64,000 bases of DNA, taken from Pseudo-nitzschia pungens. Its lineage: Eukaryota; Bacillariophyta; Bacillariophyceae; Bacillariales; Bacillariaceae. The stretch spans positions 3,038,001 through 3,102,000 of the forward strand of contig CM074765.1 of the NCBI GenBank assembly GCA_037355855.1, given 5' to 3'. The notes under the pieces are model-generated. The model saw nothing but the letters and a program-made list of their open reading frames with translations. It had not been told where the DNA came from and ran no database searches. Shown piece by piece: positions 10,381 through 22,514 of the stretch; the stretch's first letter is position 1; the number at the start of each line of letters is the position of its first letter. Position numbers and translations under genes: made by a program.

Positions 10381-10953
10381 GAGCTGTCAGCTGCATTATT
10401 CGGGGTACCTTTGGTCCCTGACAAGCAGCTCGGACGCAGCAGACTCTGATTTCGACTACGGATATTTCAAACGCAGCGGATCTGGCAGTCCGAACGCGAT
10501 TTTCCCGGACGCAATCTGTTTCGGATGCAATCTCTTACTCGAATGCTTAGATTTCGATTTCGATTTTGGACGCAACTTTGATTTCGATCCGATTACATGT
10601 TATAATTGGGAGTCCTCCGGTACACCGGTTCCGGGGACTATAAAAATTTGAAACAACAATAGGCCGATTGATTTCCTTGTACGTGTCAAGGAATGGAACC
10701 AAGGGCAAAAAGTCCTCAGGTCCACCCCCCTTTTTTTTTCTTTACCATAAATCGGCCGGGCCTCTGATAGAGAACTGCAATATTTGATGCAGTTTGATCT
10801 CTGACAAGTGACATGGATACAACCCTGAATTCTGTTATGATCCATCCAAGTGTCCTGGTACAACAAGCAAGAGTATTGGTGTTCCCCTGGGAGTATCTGT
10901 TTCCGGGGACCAATGTGGTTGCTTATACAGGCACTAGCATGAATCACGGGGAC
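10381..10953 (+). other. Copia 3' untranslated region between pol and LTR
   Basis: This 573-bp stretch lies between the pol stop and the LTR start. It has several TTTCGATTT-type short repeats (10546-10590) and a C9/T9 homopolymer pair near 10723-10740. I see no coding sequence. It is absent from the solo LTR copy at 43.5 kb, which is why I place it outside the LTR. Confidence 0.5.
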
Positions 10954-11812
10954 TATGAAGATATTCAAGATGGATGCTATAATCTGTGCTAAGGCTCCTG
11001 TGTAGGAGAGTGTACTGGGACTACAGGCAGCAGCCTCCAGTAACTGACTAACAGGTGCTGGACTGGGTGCTAGAGCTGTGTGCTAATTGGTAGCATACAG
11101 GCTTAGCAACAGGCTTAGCAACAGGCTTAGCAGCAGACCTATATCCTGTTTAGTATGGATGCTAGCAGAAATTACTAGGGTCGTCGCGTACGATTTGTAC
11201 CAATCATACGTACCCCGAGTAAAGCACCTTTTATGGTGTAGCTAGATGCTACAGGGTTAGGGTTGCTAATGCTACGAGATACTGAAAGATGCTAACCTAC
11301 CATGATACCATGCTAAGATACTATGCTAACCGCCGGGGTCGGGTCATTGGTGTATAATATGTACTATGACTGCATACCCGACCCAGACAGTTACCCAACG
11401 CGTTAGCAAGCAAGCAAGCAAGCACACGATTGAATATAATTAAGCGAAGCTTAATTAAGCTACGCTACGCCACTCCGATACGCTACCCGTAGAATACAGT
11501 ACCAGAGCTACAGAGCTCTGTTATTATACAAGTTATCGGAGCGCTGTCACGATACGATACAGACGAGCTGAGCGCTTTGGCTCAGCTCCCCTTTTTATTC
11601 ACTCTTTCTGTTACACTCTAAAATAAACACATCCTATCACGCCCTCACCATGATCGATTCCGATGTACCTCTAGGGAAGTACATTGTAGTAACTGAGTGT
11701 ATGCAATAGAGACTGAACAGTATCTTCTGTAGTCTCACTATTTACCAGGACTCTATGTGGTGTTATTGTTATTGTTATCCCTTATTTTTGCTGACGAGCA
11801 AATATCAACGCA
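10954..11812 (+). repeat. Copia 3' LTR
   Basis: This segment is similar along its length to 43455-44340, where the same sequence interrupts a LINE 3' UTR, which gives both boundaries. Shared landmarks are TATGAA(A/G)ATAT(T/C)CAAGATGGATGCT at the start, repeated CAGGCTTAGCAA units, a CCGGGGTCGGGTCATTGGTGTA block, and TTGCTGACGAGC near the end. It contains short tandem repeats of AGCA (11403-11422). Exact ends are uncertain by a few bases, because the terminal TG/CA dinucleotides are ambiguous at the 5' side. Confidence 0.65.
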
Positions 11813-12012
11813 AAAATGCAAGTTTCTTTGGGGAGATATTAAATTTAAGAGTACACCCTCAAAATGACAAACTGGAATAAGAAAATCGCGTGGTCTGCTC
11901 ATCAAAAACTAACTTTGTTCTGGAAGGTCCAGCATCAATGCACTCAATCAACCACAACACACTCAATCAACGTCCACCCACTCAATCAAATGTGAGGCGC
12001 CAGTCAACGTAA
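11813..12012. other. Short non-coding spacer
   Basis: No gene is seen. A degenerate CACTCAATCAAC repeat occurs at about 11939-11990. Confidence 0.4.
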
Positions 12013-15000
12013 AATGGGCAGTACTCGTAACAGTGCTGCTAGCAGTACCAGTAGCACTTCAATGTCTTTAAACAAAAACACTCCAGGAAAGGTCTCTTGC
12101 AACAGAAAAAAAACACTACCAACGCGGATGCCGCACCACGGATTGTCTCTAACCTACCTATCGGGTTTCTTCACAATAATCCACTAAAATTAGTGGAACA
12201 GAGAGAATTAAAATGTGTTGTTGCAGTCTTTGCTCATGACATGAATCAATCAGAGATGAAGAGAGACAAGCAAGAGCAATTTTTGTACAATGTCTTCCAT
12301 GGCAACAATGGAAAAACTTCCCAACTGCAGTTACTAGTGACAGGCTCCAGCAAAAGACATCAAAAGCTCTATGAGGTTCAGAAGGAAGTTTGATCTGATC
12401 TTTCAGAGGACAAAATACATGCACTTACTCTGAACTGAATTTGCAGGCCGAATGGTGGTACAAGACAGCTATCAACGAGAACCAACAGTGAAATCAATGT
12501 TCCTTCACTTCAGTGCTCAACTCAAGGGCAGGATTCCTTGCTACTGGATGATTGCTCCTTACTATGGCACAGGATGCTATTCAAAACTGTAGGAAAACTC
12601 TTTCTTTTGCAGAACAATTTCTTTCCAGCAACATGCTCCCTTTGGGTACTACCATCTATGATCTGCTTAAATTTGTTAAAGCAAAATTTTGGAAGCTGAA
12701 GGCAATGATGTCAATATGCTAAAGTAAGATTGGGTCTTTCCTGGCTGTGTGTCCTTTGTTGTTTTTGCCTGTCCTATCATTAACAGACAGTTTGATAGGT
12801 TCTCCATCTTCTGTTCTGGAGTGGAAAAAGAAGGGAAGGCAATGTCACATTCTGTTCTAGAAAAGAGGAAGGCAGAAGAAAAATAAAAATCTTCGGGAAT
12901 GACAGAAGAGGAAAAGTTTGAAAATAGAATCAGGAACAAACACACTATAACAAGTCTCCAGTTTGACTTTACTGAGGCAAGACAAATGATGCACACAGAA
13001 ATGATGATGTATGAGACTAGGCTGAAAAACCTCATGACTGAATGTGAAGAAATGGTGGAATTGCTAAAAGTATATGAAAGGATGGGACTCAACAGTGATG
13101 TATAGGAAATACTCTCTTCTGTCAAAAAGATCAGTTCTGAAATTTCTAGTCTAAAAGAAAAAAGGGATGTCTTCCATGAAGAAGTGGAGTCAACCAAATT
13201 GGACATTCCTGCTAAGAGTCAAATGATAGCTAATATTCAACCACCAGAATGCCGAAAACCAGAAAGTAGATGTGACGGAACACCTAGTTCAACCTTATCT
13301 GCTGTTCAATCTGTTGAGTCCATTACATCACCAATCAGTAGTAGTATTTCTGGTCTTAATAATAGTACTGATATGTTGTTTTAAAAAATCATTTCACTGC
13401 AACAGAACCAAGCAAAAAGACTACAGAGCTACACTTTTGTAGGAGTATCTGGTGAAAAATCCATGCGAGAACTCATGTTCTTTATTTTTTATCACATTAC
13501 ATGACAATGGATAGTAACTTCATACCTTACAGTCAATCCCTTCACCCCTCAATGATACTATGTGGATACACTTTCTAGTATTACAGAATCTAACCTAAGT
13601 GGTTAGTAACTGCATGCATAACTGTAAGGATACTCTATGGATTGTCGGTGAAGTATTACAGAAACTACCTTCTTCTTTCTAGATGCAACTCCCTGGGACT
13701 ACTTTTTAAGATGCGACTACCCGTTTGTTGTAATATTGTAACCTAGCTAGATTTTTTGGCCAAAGGAAGGAATCCAACTCTTGTCCTTTCAAGTGGGGGT
13801 TTAACCACGAGACTAACCTCATCTAGGGTTACAACCTATGGTCATATGCAGTATCAGCAGTTAATAACCAAAAATGTAGTGGGTTTGCCTATAATTATTG
13901 TCAGAAAGGGCAGTTGCCCAAAATATCATTTCATTAGTTGGGTTTCCTTTTTTCTTTATAATATTTATTCCAAGATGGAAGGATAATTTCTTCCATCATA
14001 ATATTCTTTCAAGATGGAAAGATCACAAGATAACCATAACCATTTCCTCCATGGAAACAATGGCGACCATGGTGACCATGGTGACAGCCATGGTCAGCAT
14101 GGTTGGGACAATGGTGAAAATGGTTCCACTTGTTGAAATAATGTTAACAACCATCACAATGGGAACAATTTTGCCAATGTTGACAATGGTGAAAATGGTG
14201 GAAAGAAGCTTTCACCACTTAGTAAGTACTTGTTCTTCCAGTTATATAATTTTGGATTAAGAACAAAATTTCTCTTATACCCTTCTTGTAAGGATAAGGC
14301 AGGGGAACCTGATGCTAAATCCAGAAGCCAACAGAGTGGCACACAACTTTCTCAAGTATGGGATATTTACATTCTCTTTCAGTTGAGCTGCAATCAGAGA
14401 CACTTTACATTTTCAAGAATGTACATCAAATTCCCCATGGTTGTGCATGGGTTATGGATAAGGAAGATGCTGAAAGTGAACTAGGATGGCATAACATTCC
14501 ATATGATCACAATGCCATTGCAGGATGTGCAGTGGATGGGAGCCATAGATGCACTAACTTTGATCATTTGAAAATATTCCACATCCATTCAAAACAAATT
14601 AAAATGATCCATAATGAAAACAATGGTATGCGCATCAATAAAAAAGAATTTGCCAAATTTCTGTTGACCAAATGTATAAATGACAAATCCCAACACTTGA
14701 TCACAGATGAAGATGCAGCATCCAAATGTACCTAATTTGGTTTTTGCCAGAGCAAAGGCAACCTCCCTAAGAACTACCATTGTCTTCCTGAACACTATGG
14801 TAAAACTGTTCAACTGGAATTTGAACAGGATCTAAGTCAGTTTTCCCCTATGCTTTCCAGTGTCCTAAACATCAAGAAAGGCATTGCAACAATCCTTAAA
14901 CAGGGGCAAAATATTGTACAGAAATATTATGGTGATGAGGTTTTTAATAACCCAGCAAGGAACTTTCTTTTTGGTCAGAGCCTTGGAATGGTGTTTGATG

Positions 15001-15350
15001 AGGAATTCACTGATTGCTGTTTTGAGTTATTCAATTTCTATGGTGAGAAATTGACCATTTTTTGTCATTATGACTCACTCAATGGATTCAGAGATCATTA
15101 TATCTATGGTTTTTTATGGTCTTACACTGTAGCAGTAAACAAAGCCATGTACAGGGTGACTATGATTACAGTATGTAGAAAGTTCTGTGGTATTTGGGTT
15201 ACAAAATATCAGACAACTACTGACCCCAACAAAAAGCAGACAAAATACAATAGAAACAAGAGAAATGGAGAACTTTGTACTTTCTGCCCACAGACTGAAC
15301 AGGTTTTTGCTGCACTGGAGTACTATTGTGAGTTCCAACCAAATCCATAA
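12013..15350 (+). pseudogene. Broken gene of unknown family (AT-rich)
   Basis: This is a series of same-strand open stretches separated by single defects. An ATG at 12013 opens a frame that continues, after a probable slip in the A8 run near 12107, to 12393. A coiled-coil-like Lys/Glu-rich segment (12899-13384) is interrupted by one in-frame TAG at 13103. A C-terminal part (14358-15350) is interrupted by one in-frame TAA at 14733. The last part has a recognisable globular look, with landmarks GDEVFNNPARNFLFGQSLG and HYDSLNGFRDHYIYGFLWSY. I do not recognise the family. Because the coding pieces share strand and order, I read them as one decayed gene, possibly the second gene of the adjacent Harbinger-like element. 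That link is inference. Confidence 0.4.
14030..14215. repeat. Degenerate ATGGTGA/CCATGG minisatellite
   Basis: This is a run of imperfect short repeats built on CCATGGTGACCATGGTGACA and AATGGTGAAAATGG, inside the broken gene block. The unit length is about 9-12 bp and irregular. Confidence 0.6.
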
Positions 15351-15511
15351 CCTCTCATCTTTGCTTCATCACTATATAAGTATTGCTGCTAACATGAACA
15401 ATCATGTTATAACAGTAGTACTACTATGACATAGACAATGGTAAAAAATCTTATTAGCATATCAATATTATCATTATATCAATATTCATTTATATGTTAA
15501 ATTATTTATAA

Positions 15512-17343
15512 TTAAAGATTATGGTCAACCCTCTCTTGTATTCTGGGGCCATACAATTTGCCAATGCTTGCACATAATATTAAATCATGCAAGAAGCTTG
15601 GAACAAGCTTGGAACAAAAAGTAATTTGACACAAATTTCTCACAACATTAGGGTTAGTTGTGGAAACATGTGTAGATCCCAATTCAGGTTCAGAGTCAGC
15701 GTTCACCATACCCTCAGGGTTCAAGTCATTGCCAACACCCATACCAGAATAGTCATGGATACAATCAGGAAAAGATTGTAACCGCCTGAGTGCAAAAGGT
15801 AAGTCCTCTGTATTTTCTGTACCTTCTACATGGTCCCACTCACCAATTTGATCATCATCCACAAGGACTAAATTATGCAATGCACAACAACTTTTCTAAA
15901 GTCTCTCTACAGATTCCATTGATCTCAAGTGGATGGGGGTTTTCAATACAGTCTATCTTTGTTTCAGGATACCAAATGAGCACTCCACATCTCTTCTCAT
16001 GGATTTCACCCATTGGGAGCACTGCTCATCTTTAGATTTAGATGCATTCTTGAGTGGAGGAATAGCAATACTCCAATTGAGGTAACCATTATCAACCAAA
16101 AGCCAACAACCTTTATGGTGAACCTTAATGACTCCCCCACTGGAATTGAGATCATACAAGAAGTTAGGAAGAACTTCGCCAGTCTGGAGGGGATTCATTC
16201 CCTTGTGAAAACGTTGGAAAGTCTTGTCATTTCATGAAGAGGGGTGACCTGACATTGAATGCAATATTAAACGTTGATGATTGCATGCCAGGTTGTATGT
16301 GCAGGATGGACAAGGTAGTCATACCCAGAGTGCAATCTTGGTATTCCATGAGCACATGAAACCATGGCAATGTGGGTTGCATCAGTGCTACCAATGCAAC
16401 AACCAAAGTCTGCCTTTTCTATGTCAGCAATATGGTCTTTTGCCTGTAGAGGTGTTGTGGGGAGTTTGACAAGCTCATCATATAGTTCTCTGCCCCATAG
16501 CAAATGATTAGGTGAAGAGATTGCCTGTGGGTTTCAGCAGATATGGCAGTAGCCTCCTCAATATTGTCAAAGGTACATGCCCTACCCAAGTATCTGAGTC
16601 CTCCAAGAAGTAAAAGAGGTAAAGGTAAAACAAGACACAAGAATTTGTCAACCTTTCTGGTTTTCCAATGGTGAAAAGATGGATGATTTTCCATTTTCTT
16701 CAGAAGTTTACAAAATTCCCGATTGAATAATTAACCGAATCCCATATGGGAATCGAATATTATATATATATTCAGTCATGAATACATTTCGATATGTATT
16801 CTAACAATTATGGTCGAGTCCCAGAAGGTGATATATGCCTAATCGTGGGAACCGACAATGAATCAACATTTATGGCAGAGCATGCCAAAATGTGGCTATG
16901 CTCGCGACCTCAAATTTTATATGTTCCCATTCTCAATTCGCGTAACAATATTCCGTAAAGTATCTAAACATTCACAATTATTCATACCACTCCGAAATCT
17001 CTACTCTAGACCGTAACAGTCTGAAACAGAGGCAGAATTTCTTCAAACCAAGTGGCATCAGATGATCACCGCTGTCAACATAGTAGATATACCAAAAAGT
17101 CTCGGTGGGAGTAGTCCTTTGAACTGTTCCGTCAACTGTTGTATATTCAATGAAAGGTTGCTGGCAACTGCTTTTCTGAGGTTTGGGTGATGGTGAGAGT
17201 ATGGTCAAGTTCCTTTGTATGTTCTCGAACTTCTTTTTTCTATTTGTCAATTCAACCTTCACTTCTTCATCTTCCTTTGCTAAGAAATAGAAAAATTGTT
17301 GAAATGGGTCATTAGAGGCCATGAAAGCAAAAGGACAATCCAT
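15512..17343 (-). pseudogene. PIF/Harbinger-type transposase, frameshifted remnant
   Basis: Read on the minus strand, open pieces fall in the order expected of a Harbinger/plant-transposon (DDE_Tnp_4-like) transposase. An N-terminal region comes first (17343-16978). Next is a segment with RYLGRACTFDNIEEATAIS (16694-16419), then the first catalytic block CIGSTDATHI (16503-16267). The second block LLVDNGYLNW and the RRDVECSFGILKQR motif follow (16198-15953). The tail has the typical MHNLVLVDDD (15880-15512). The pieces lie in at least three frames with stops between them, so the gene is dead unless it has unrecognised introns. It faces the broken gene at 12013-15350. Confidence 0.75.
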
Positions 17344-17369
17344 TGGTTTGTTGCTGCTTAAATTCCTGT

Positions 17370-17600
17370 TGGTTCACTTACTTTCTTTTGTTGGTGCATT
17401 GCTTCCTTTGTTAGACGGATGTTTCTTTGGTCATTAAGGTTCCTTTCATTGGTTCATTTGTTTTCTTTTGTTAGAGGGATGTTTTTTCATTCGTTGCTGT
17501 TCCTTTCATTGGTTGTTTTTTTTTGTTTGATTAGCAGTGGTTGCTCCTTTCATTTTCTTTTGTTTGTTGGAGGATAGATTGATGTTCCTTTGTTTGTTTC
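17370..17600. repeat. Degenerate repeats of a GTTCCTTTCATTGGTT-type unit
   Basis: At least four imperfect copies of a T-rich unit (TTCCTTTCATTGGTT / TCTTTTGTTAGA / GGATGTTT) occur, spaced roughly 60 bp apart. They lie upstream of the Harbinger-like gene, possibly as its subterminal region. Confidence 0.45.
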
Positions 17601-17695
17601 GCTGAAAAGTTGAAGGGAGCCATGTCTGCAAAAGGATTCTGATGTGATGGTTGACATGTGACTAATTTTGGTGAGTCATGAACCAAATTTGTTTA

Positions 17696-17710
17696 TGAAG
17701 TACTTTTTAG
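17696..17710. repeat. Target-site duplication, left side of LINE copy B
   Basis: TGAAGTACTTTTTAG occurs here and again at 28625-28639, immediately after the (ATT)n tail. The 15-bp direct repeat exactly brackets LINE copy B and defines its 5' truncation point. Confidence 0.9.
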
Positions 17711-20700
17711 GCACAGCTTTCTCAAGGCTGGAGTGTTTTCTCTCCAAGCTAAGCTGGAGCACCTCCTGGCTCAGTTTCAGTCTGGGGATTTTTCTGTGCC
17801 CTCATCACCACATACGAAGTCCTCCATGAAACCTCCACCTCTCTCAGGCTCTCTGTTGAACAAAACCTCTGCCACACTAGAGCTGGTTTGGTTCCATGGT
17901 CACCAAAGCTGCAAGTCTATCGTGATACCATTGACTTTTGGAGGCGTGTTGTAAAGCTGAGACAGGGTGTGTCCACCAGTCATACTGTTTTGAAAAGGTT
18001 GGCTTGCAAGCTTTCTCTTTACAAAGGGGAACACAGTGATCTTTCAAGTGCTCTCCTCCATCTGAAACAAGCTTACAGACAATACCGGGCAGTGAAGAAA
18101 TTGGCCTCCTCATGGAGAGACTCCTTCAATCAAGGCCTGGTGGATGCACTTCTTGCTGAAGGCAAGCCTCACAACCAGAATGCTTCCCAGATTCGTGCCA
18201 GGATGCGCAGGGAACGGCTTCAACGAGAGCTTGGCCTCGCTGCTCGGTCTATTCGGGGACGTGTCAACAAGTCAGCAGTCTTGCGAGCTATTGCAGTTGG
18301 CCATGATGGTGTTGAACAGGTCTTGGAGTCTCAGTCTACTATGGTACCAGCTATGGCTGAATCCAATGTCCGGCGTCAACAGCAGTGTCTTGGCACTCCC
18401 TCCATGAATCCCTCCTTCATTCAAGATTTTGGATACCTAGGCACAGCCCATGCTTCTGCTCAAGTTCTTGATGGCACATATAATCCTCCTCCTGCCACTG
18501 ACAAATACCTCTCTGAATTTCTTTCTTGTCTCAAAGTCCCTGACTCTATCCTGAGTTTGCCCCCCTTTGACTATTCAGTGTGTCCAGCTGACAATGCTGC
18601 TGCCTGGAAACGCCAGAGGGAACGCACAGCAAGTGAACCTTCCTGTTTGAGTTTTGCACACCACAAGGCATTTGCCCTTGATCCCCAGCTGAACAAGTTT
18701 GACACTCTCCTGAGATCAGTCCCCTTGATTGTTGGCTTCTCTCCTTCTGCTTGGCAGGTCATCACTGATGTTGAGATCTTCAAGAAACCTGGTGAATATA
18801 GAGTGGATAAGATGAGGCTTATTCAGCTGATGTCTCCTGAGTTCCAAATCAACAACAAGATGATTGGCAGACGCATTCTTGCCTATGCTGAACTTGCCAA
18901 TGCAGTGGCTGCCGATCAACATGGAAGCAGGAAACACCACAAGGCCATCAACACCTGCTTGAACAAGAAGCTCATATGTGATGTGTTGCGGCAGAAGCGC
19001 AGATCTGGTGCTGTTGCTATGAATGATGCCAAGGGCTGTTATGATCGAATCTCTCATCCGATTGCCGGCCTCACTCTTCAGAGCTTTGGGGTTCCTGCAC
19101 ATGTGTGTGACGTTCTTCTGTCTACTTTGCAACATGCCAAACACCACATCAAAACTGGTTTTGGTCGGTCCGGCCCAGTGTATGGTGATGAACCTGTTCC
19201 TCTCAGTGGTTGTGGCCAAGGCAACGGTATTGGTCCAACTCTTTGGGCTTTGGTGTCAACAATTGTCTTCCGAATGATGCAACAGGCTGGGCATGGTGTC
19301 CATCTTCTCACTTCATTGTCACTGCAACTGGTTTCTCTGGTGGGTTTTGCCTTTGTGGATGACACAGATTTGTTTTGTGCTGGCTCTGATTCCTCAACAC
19401 CTGGTGAGGAATTGGCTGTTGACTTTCAGGGAGCTCTTGACCGATGGGCTGGTGGGATTATTGCCACTGGTGGTGCTATTGAACCTGTCAAATCCTTCTG
19501 TTATTTGATTGATTTCAAATGGAATGGATCCGGTTGGGACTATCGCTCAATTGCTGACATGCCTGGTGACTTCTCTGTTGCTGACAAGAATGGCAATCAA
19601 GCTACCCTGGATCGGTTTGAAGTTGACCATGCTGACAAGACCCTTGGAGTTTTTATCTCCATGGATGGCAATGAGGAAGCACAGATTGCTCACATGAAGT
19701 CCCAGTCTCAGTCTTTTGGCTCCCAACTCAAGGCTTCCAAGTGTGAGAAGCGCGCATCCCTCTACACCTTCAAGTATTCGTTCATGAAGTCTGTTGAATA
19801 CCCCATGCCTGTCACGCAACTTGATGAGGCCACCTGGACTAAGATTATTCACCCAGCTCTTGTTCCTGTGCTGAACAAAGCAGGGATGTCACGGACATTT
19901 CCTAGACATGTGTTCTATGGTCCTTCCCTCTATCAAGGCTTTGGTTTCATCCATCCATACCTCCTCCAAGAGTTCAGTCATATTGCCACCCTCTTTCAGG
20001 AATCTGTCAGGTCCTCACAAACTGGTAGGATTCTCAGGCTAACTGCTGAGTCTCTCCGGCTTGAACTTGGACTTCCTCTCCATCTTGGTGTCACACCCTA
20101 TCATCCTTTTGCTTCATACGTCACTCCCTGCTGGTACAAACATGTGTGGAAGTTTTTCTCTGTTCACCCTGTGAGCTTGTTTGAAGACTTCCCAGATCTA
20201 CCACTGTTACGTTCCAATGATTGTTATCTCATGCAAGCCTTTGTCAACTTTGGCTTCAGAGGTGCTGACTTGTCCCTCTTGAATCACATGCGCATGTCCC
20301 TCAAGGCTATCTCCCTTGCTGACATTTGTACTCCAGATGGGAAAAGACTCTCTCCCATGGCTTTCCAGCTGACATCCTCCAATCACTTGAGGGATCATCT
20401 TGACTGGCCTAGATGTCCTCCATCTTGGCCTCCAGCAGCAAAGCGCTTATGGACTAAGGCTCTTCAGACCTGTTTTCTTCCCCCCTGTCCACCCCCTGCA
20501 GCCAGGGCACTGGCTCCCTCTTTTCACCTTGGGCATTGGCTCTCTCCCCAGACAGCTTCTCTTTGGCCTTGGTTTTTGTCTCCATCCACCAACAGAATAT
20601 TCTTCAAAACTTCTACTGGATGGATTGTGAGCACCTCCCAGGGCAGGGGCAGATACAGGGTCACTTCTGAACTCATTTCTGACAAACCAGCCAGTGCTGA

Positions 20701-21735
20701 TGTGCTTGTCTGCCCTGTTATCTGTGGCCAAGTTGTTCGAGTGGTTGGGTCCTCTGCTTTTGTTTCTGAACCCCCTGACATGGATCCTCTGGAGTACAAT
20801 CCATTTGATTCTCTTCCAGACTCCCCAGTAGATGCCTTTGATGCACTCTGTGAGTCTCCAAGGGTACTTCTCCACAAATATTCCCTACCACAAGCTGGAT
20901 GTCAGCACCTTGTTGATGCTATTGAGAGTGGTACTGCCAGTGCTGTATGTGATGGTTCATTTGATCCGGACCTTCTCAGAGGAACTTCTGCTTTCATTCT
21001 ATCACCCAATTCCTCCACCAAGACTGCTTCATTGTTCCTCACTGGCTGTAATTTTGTCAGTGGATCCCCTGAGGACCAATCATCCTATAGGAGTGAACTG
21101 GCAGGCATCATTGGGGTTCTCACCTGTTGCACTGCTCTGGTGAGTCTTTTTGATATTGCTTCTGGCTCTATCACCATTGCTCTGGATGGTGACACAGCTC
21201 TCAAACAGGCTGAGGGATCCTGGCCCTTGGTTATTTCCCAGAAGTCTTTTGATTATGTTTATGTCATCAGAAACATGATTTCTGCCCTGCCAATCTCTGT
21301 GCATTTTCAGTGGGTTCAGGGCCATCAAGCTGGAATCTTTCTTGATTGGTGGGCCCTTCGCAATCATCAGGTTGACAGCATGGCAAAGGCATTTCTCTCT
21401 GTCCATAGAGCTTCTGCCCATCACTATCCCAGACTTGTGTTTGAGCCTTGGGCCTTTTCTCTCAATGGCTGCAAATGTTCAAGGTTTGATCAGAATGCTT
21501 TGCATGTTGCCATTTCGGGTCCTCCTCTTCTTAACTATTGGCAGACCCACTATGATATCCCCATTCCACAACCTGTTTTGGGTTCCATCCATTGGTGTGC
21601 CCATCTGTCTGCCTTTAAGCGTTTACCTCCTGGCATGCAAAGGTGGTTTGTCAAATTTGCTTCTGGCAGTATTGGTGTTGGCAACCAACTACTTCACTAC
21701 CAGTATCAGGATCACTCCAGGTGCCCATTGTGTGA
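17711..21735 (+). pseudogene. LINE copy B ORF2, 5' portion (RT and RNase H)
   Basis: This is the ORF2 fragment of copy B. Relative to copy A a 7-base deletion near 17801 shifts the frame. From about 17870 the frame is open through the RT (FVDD near 19354) and RNase H (CDGSFD near 20949). It stops when it runs into the gypsy LTR, where CPLCDA is followed by foreign residues and a stop at 21755. It has lost the endonuclease domain by 5' truncation and cannot encode a working protein. Confidence 0.9.
21731..21735. repeat. TGTGA target-site duplication, left of gypsy element
   Basis: TGTGA precedes the left LTR here and follows the right LTR at 27627-27631. Removing the element and one copy restores the uninterrupted LINE sequence seen in copy A near 8140. 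Confidence 0.92.
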
Positions 21736-21938
21736 TGCCATACCCCGGGTCTACTAAAGAATAAAGTAGTGATATGCAAATTGTAATTGTGAGCTATTAC
21801 ATGATTAGTGAGGTTATTGGAGATGCTCTCTCGTGGAGCATTGAGCGAGTGGTCAGCGAGCCCTGCTGAGTCAGCTCATCGCCGATCTTGCTCTGATCCA
21901 AACCTTAACCTTATTTAGGGTTGGTTCGGTGCACGGCA
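21736..21938 (-). repeat. Gypsy LTR, left (3' LTR of the element)
   Basis: This is a 203-bp LTR, TGCCATACCCCGGG at its left end and GTGCACGGCA at its right end. By eye it is identical to the right LTR after removal of the foldback insertion there. Confidence 0.92.
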
Positions 21939-22514
21939 TACGCCTCCATGGGAATGTCACTATTGGTTCAATCAATCCCTTTCCAATCGTTACAGTCACA
22001 TTAATTATGAGCTGCTGTTATTAGAAGTCCTCACCCACCACATGGGAATGATGAGGTTGTAATAGTAAAGGAAAGGCATGTCAGTCCACACTTGGTTGAG
22101 TCAGCCTTATTCACCTGCAGGGAGCATTTTGTATTCTCCTCTGTAGCGTGAAAAGAAGAGAGGAGTGGTTTTGTGTAACCTGTGGAGCTTCCTGTACAAC
22201 TCTTAGGCTGTAGTATTCCACATCCTTCGCCTCCACGAAAGCATGTAGCTCTTCGCGTTCCAGCACTGTTGGCTGTTAAAAAAGGAGTCCTCACCCACCA
22301 CATGGGAATGATGAGGTTGCAATCAGCCCATAGTTCGTTGACTAGGCTGTGTCCTTTAGGTGTCGCTGTTGTTGCTGCTGCTCCATCGGGTGGAGCTAGC
22401 TGCAACTGGGATTGACGTTCCTCCGTTTTATCCCATGTCTGTCACCGTCCCATTGGATTGGTCGGTTGCTGTCATCTTTTCGGACACGTCCATTAGTTTG
22501 GGATTATCTTCGTG

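Larger units (their letters stand above)
9136..11812 (+). mobile_element. Ty1/copia retrotransposon, 3' half (split by LINE copy A)
   Basis: This fragment holds the C-terminal part of a copia polyprotein, a ~570-bp 3' non-coding stretch and an ~860-bp 3' LTR. The 5' half should lie upstream of the window, on the other side of LINE copy A. The last bases before the LTR are G-rich (CACGGGGAC), consistent with a polypurine tract. The right-hand boundary comes from comparison with the solo LTR at 43455-44340. Confidence 0.8.

Noticed and set aside
11250..11270. Telomere-like GGGTTAGGGTT
   Set aside because: A single short match inside the copia LTR that recurs at the same place in the solo LTR near 43758; not a telomere.
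15512..15880. Independent small gene
   Set aside because: Its N-terminus (MHNLVLVDDD) fits the tail of the Harbinger-type transposase read from the pieces upstream.
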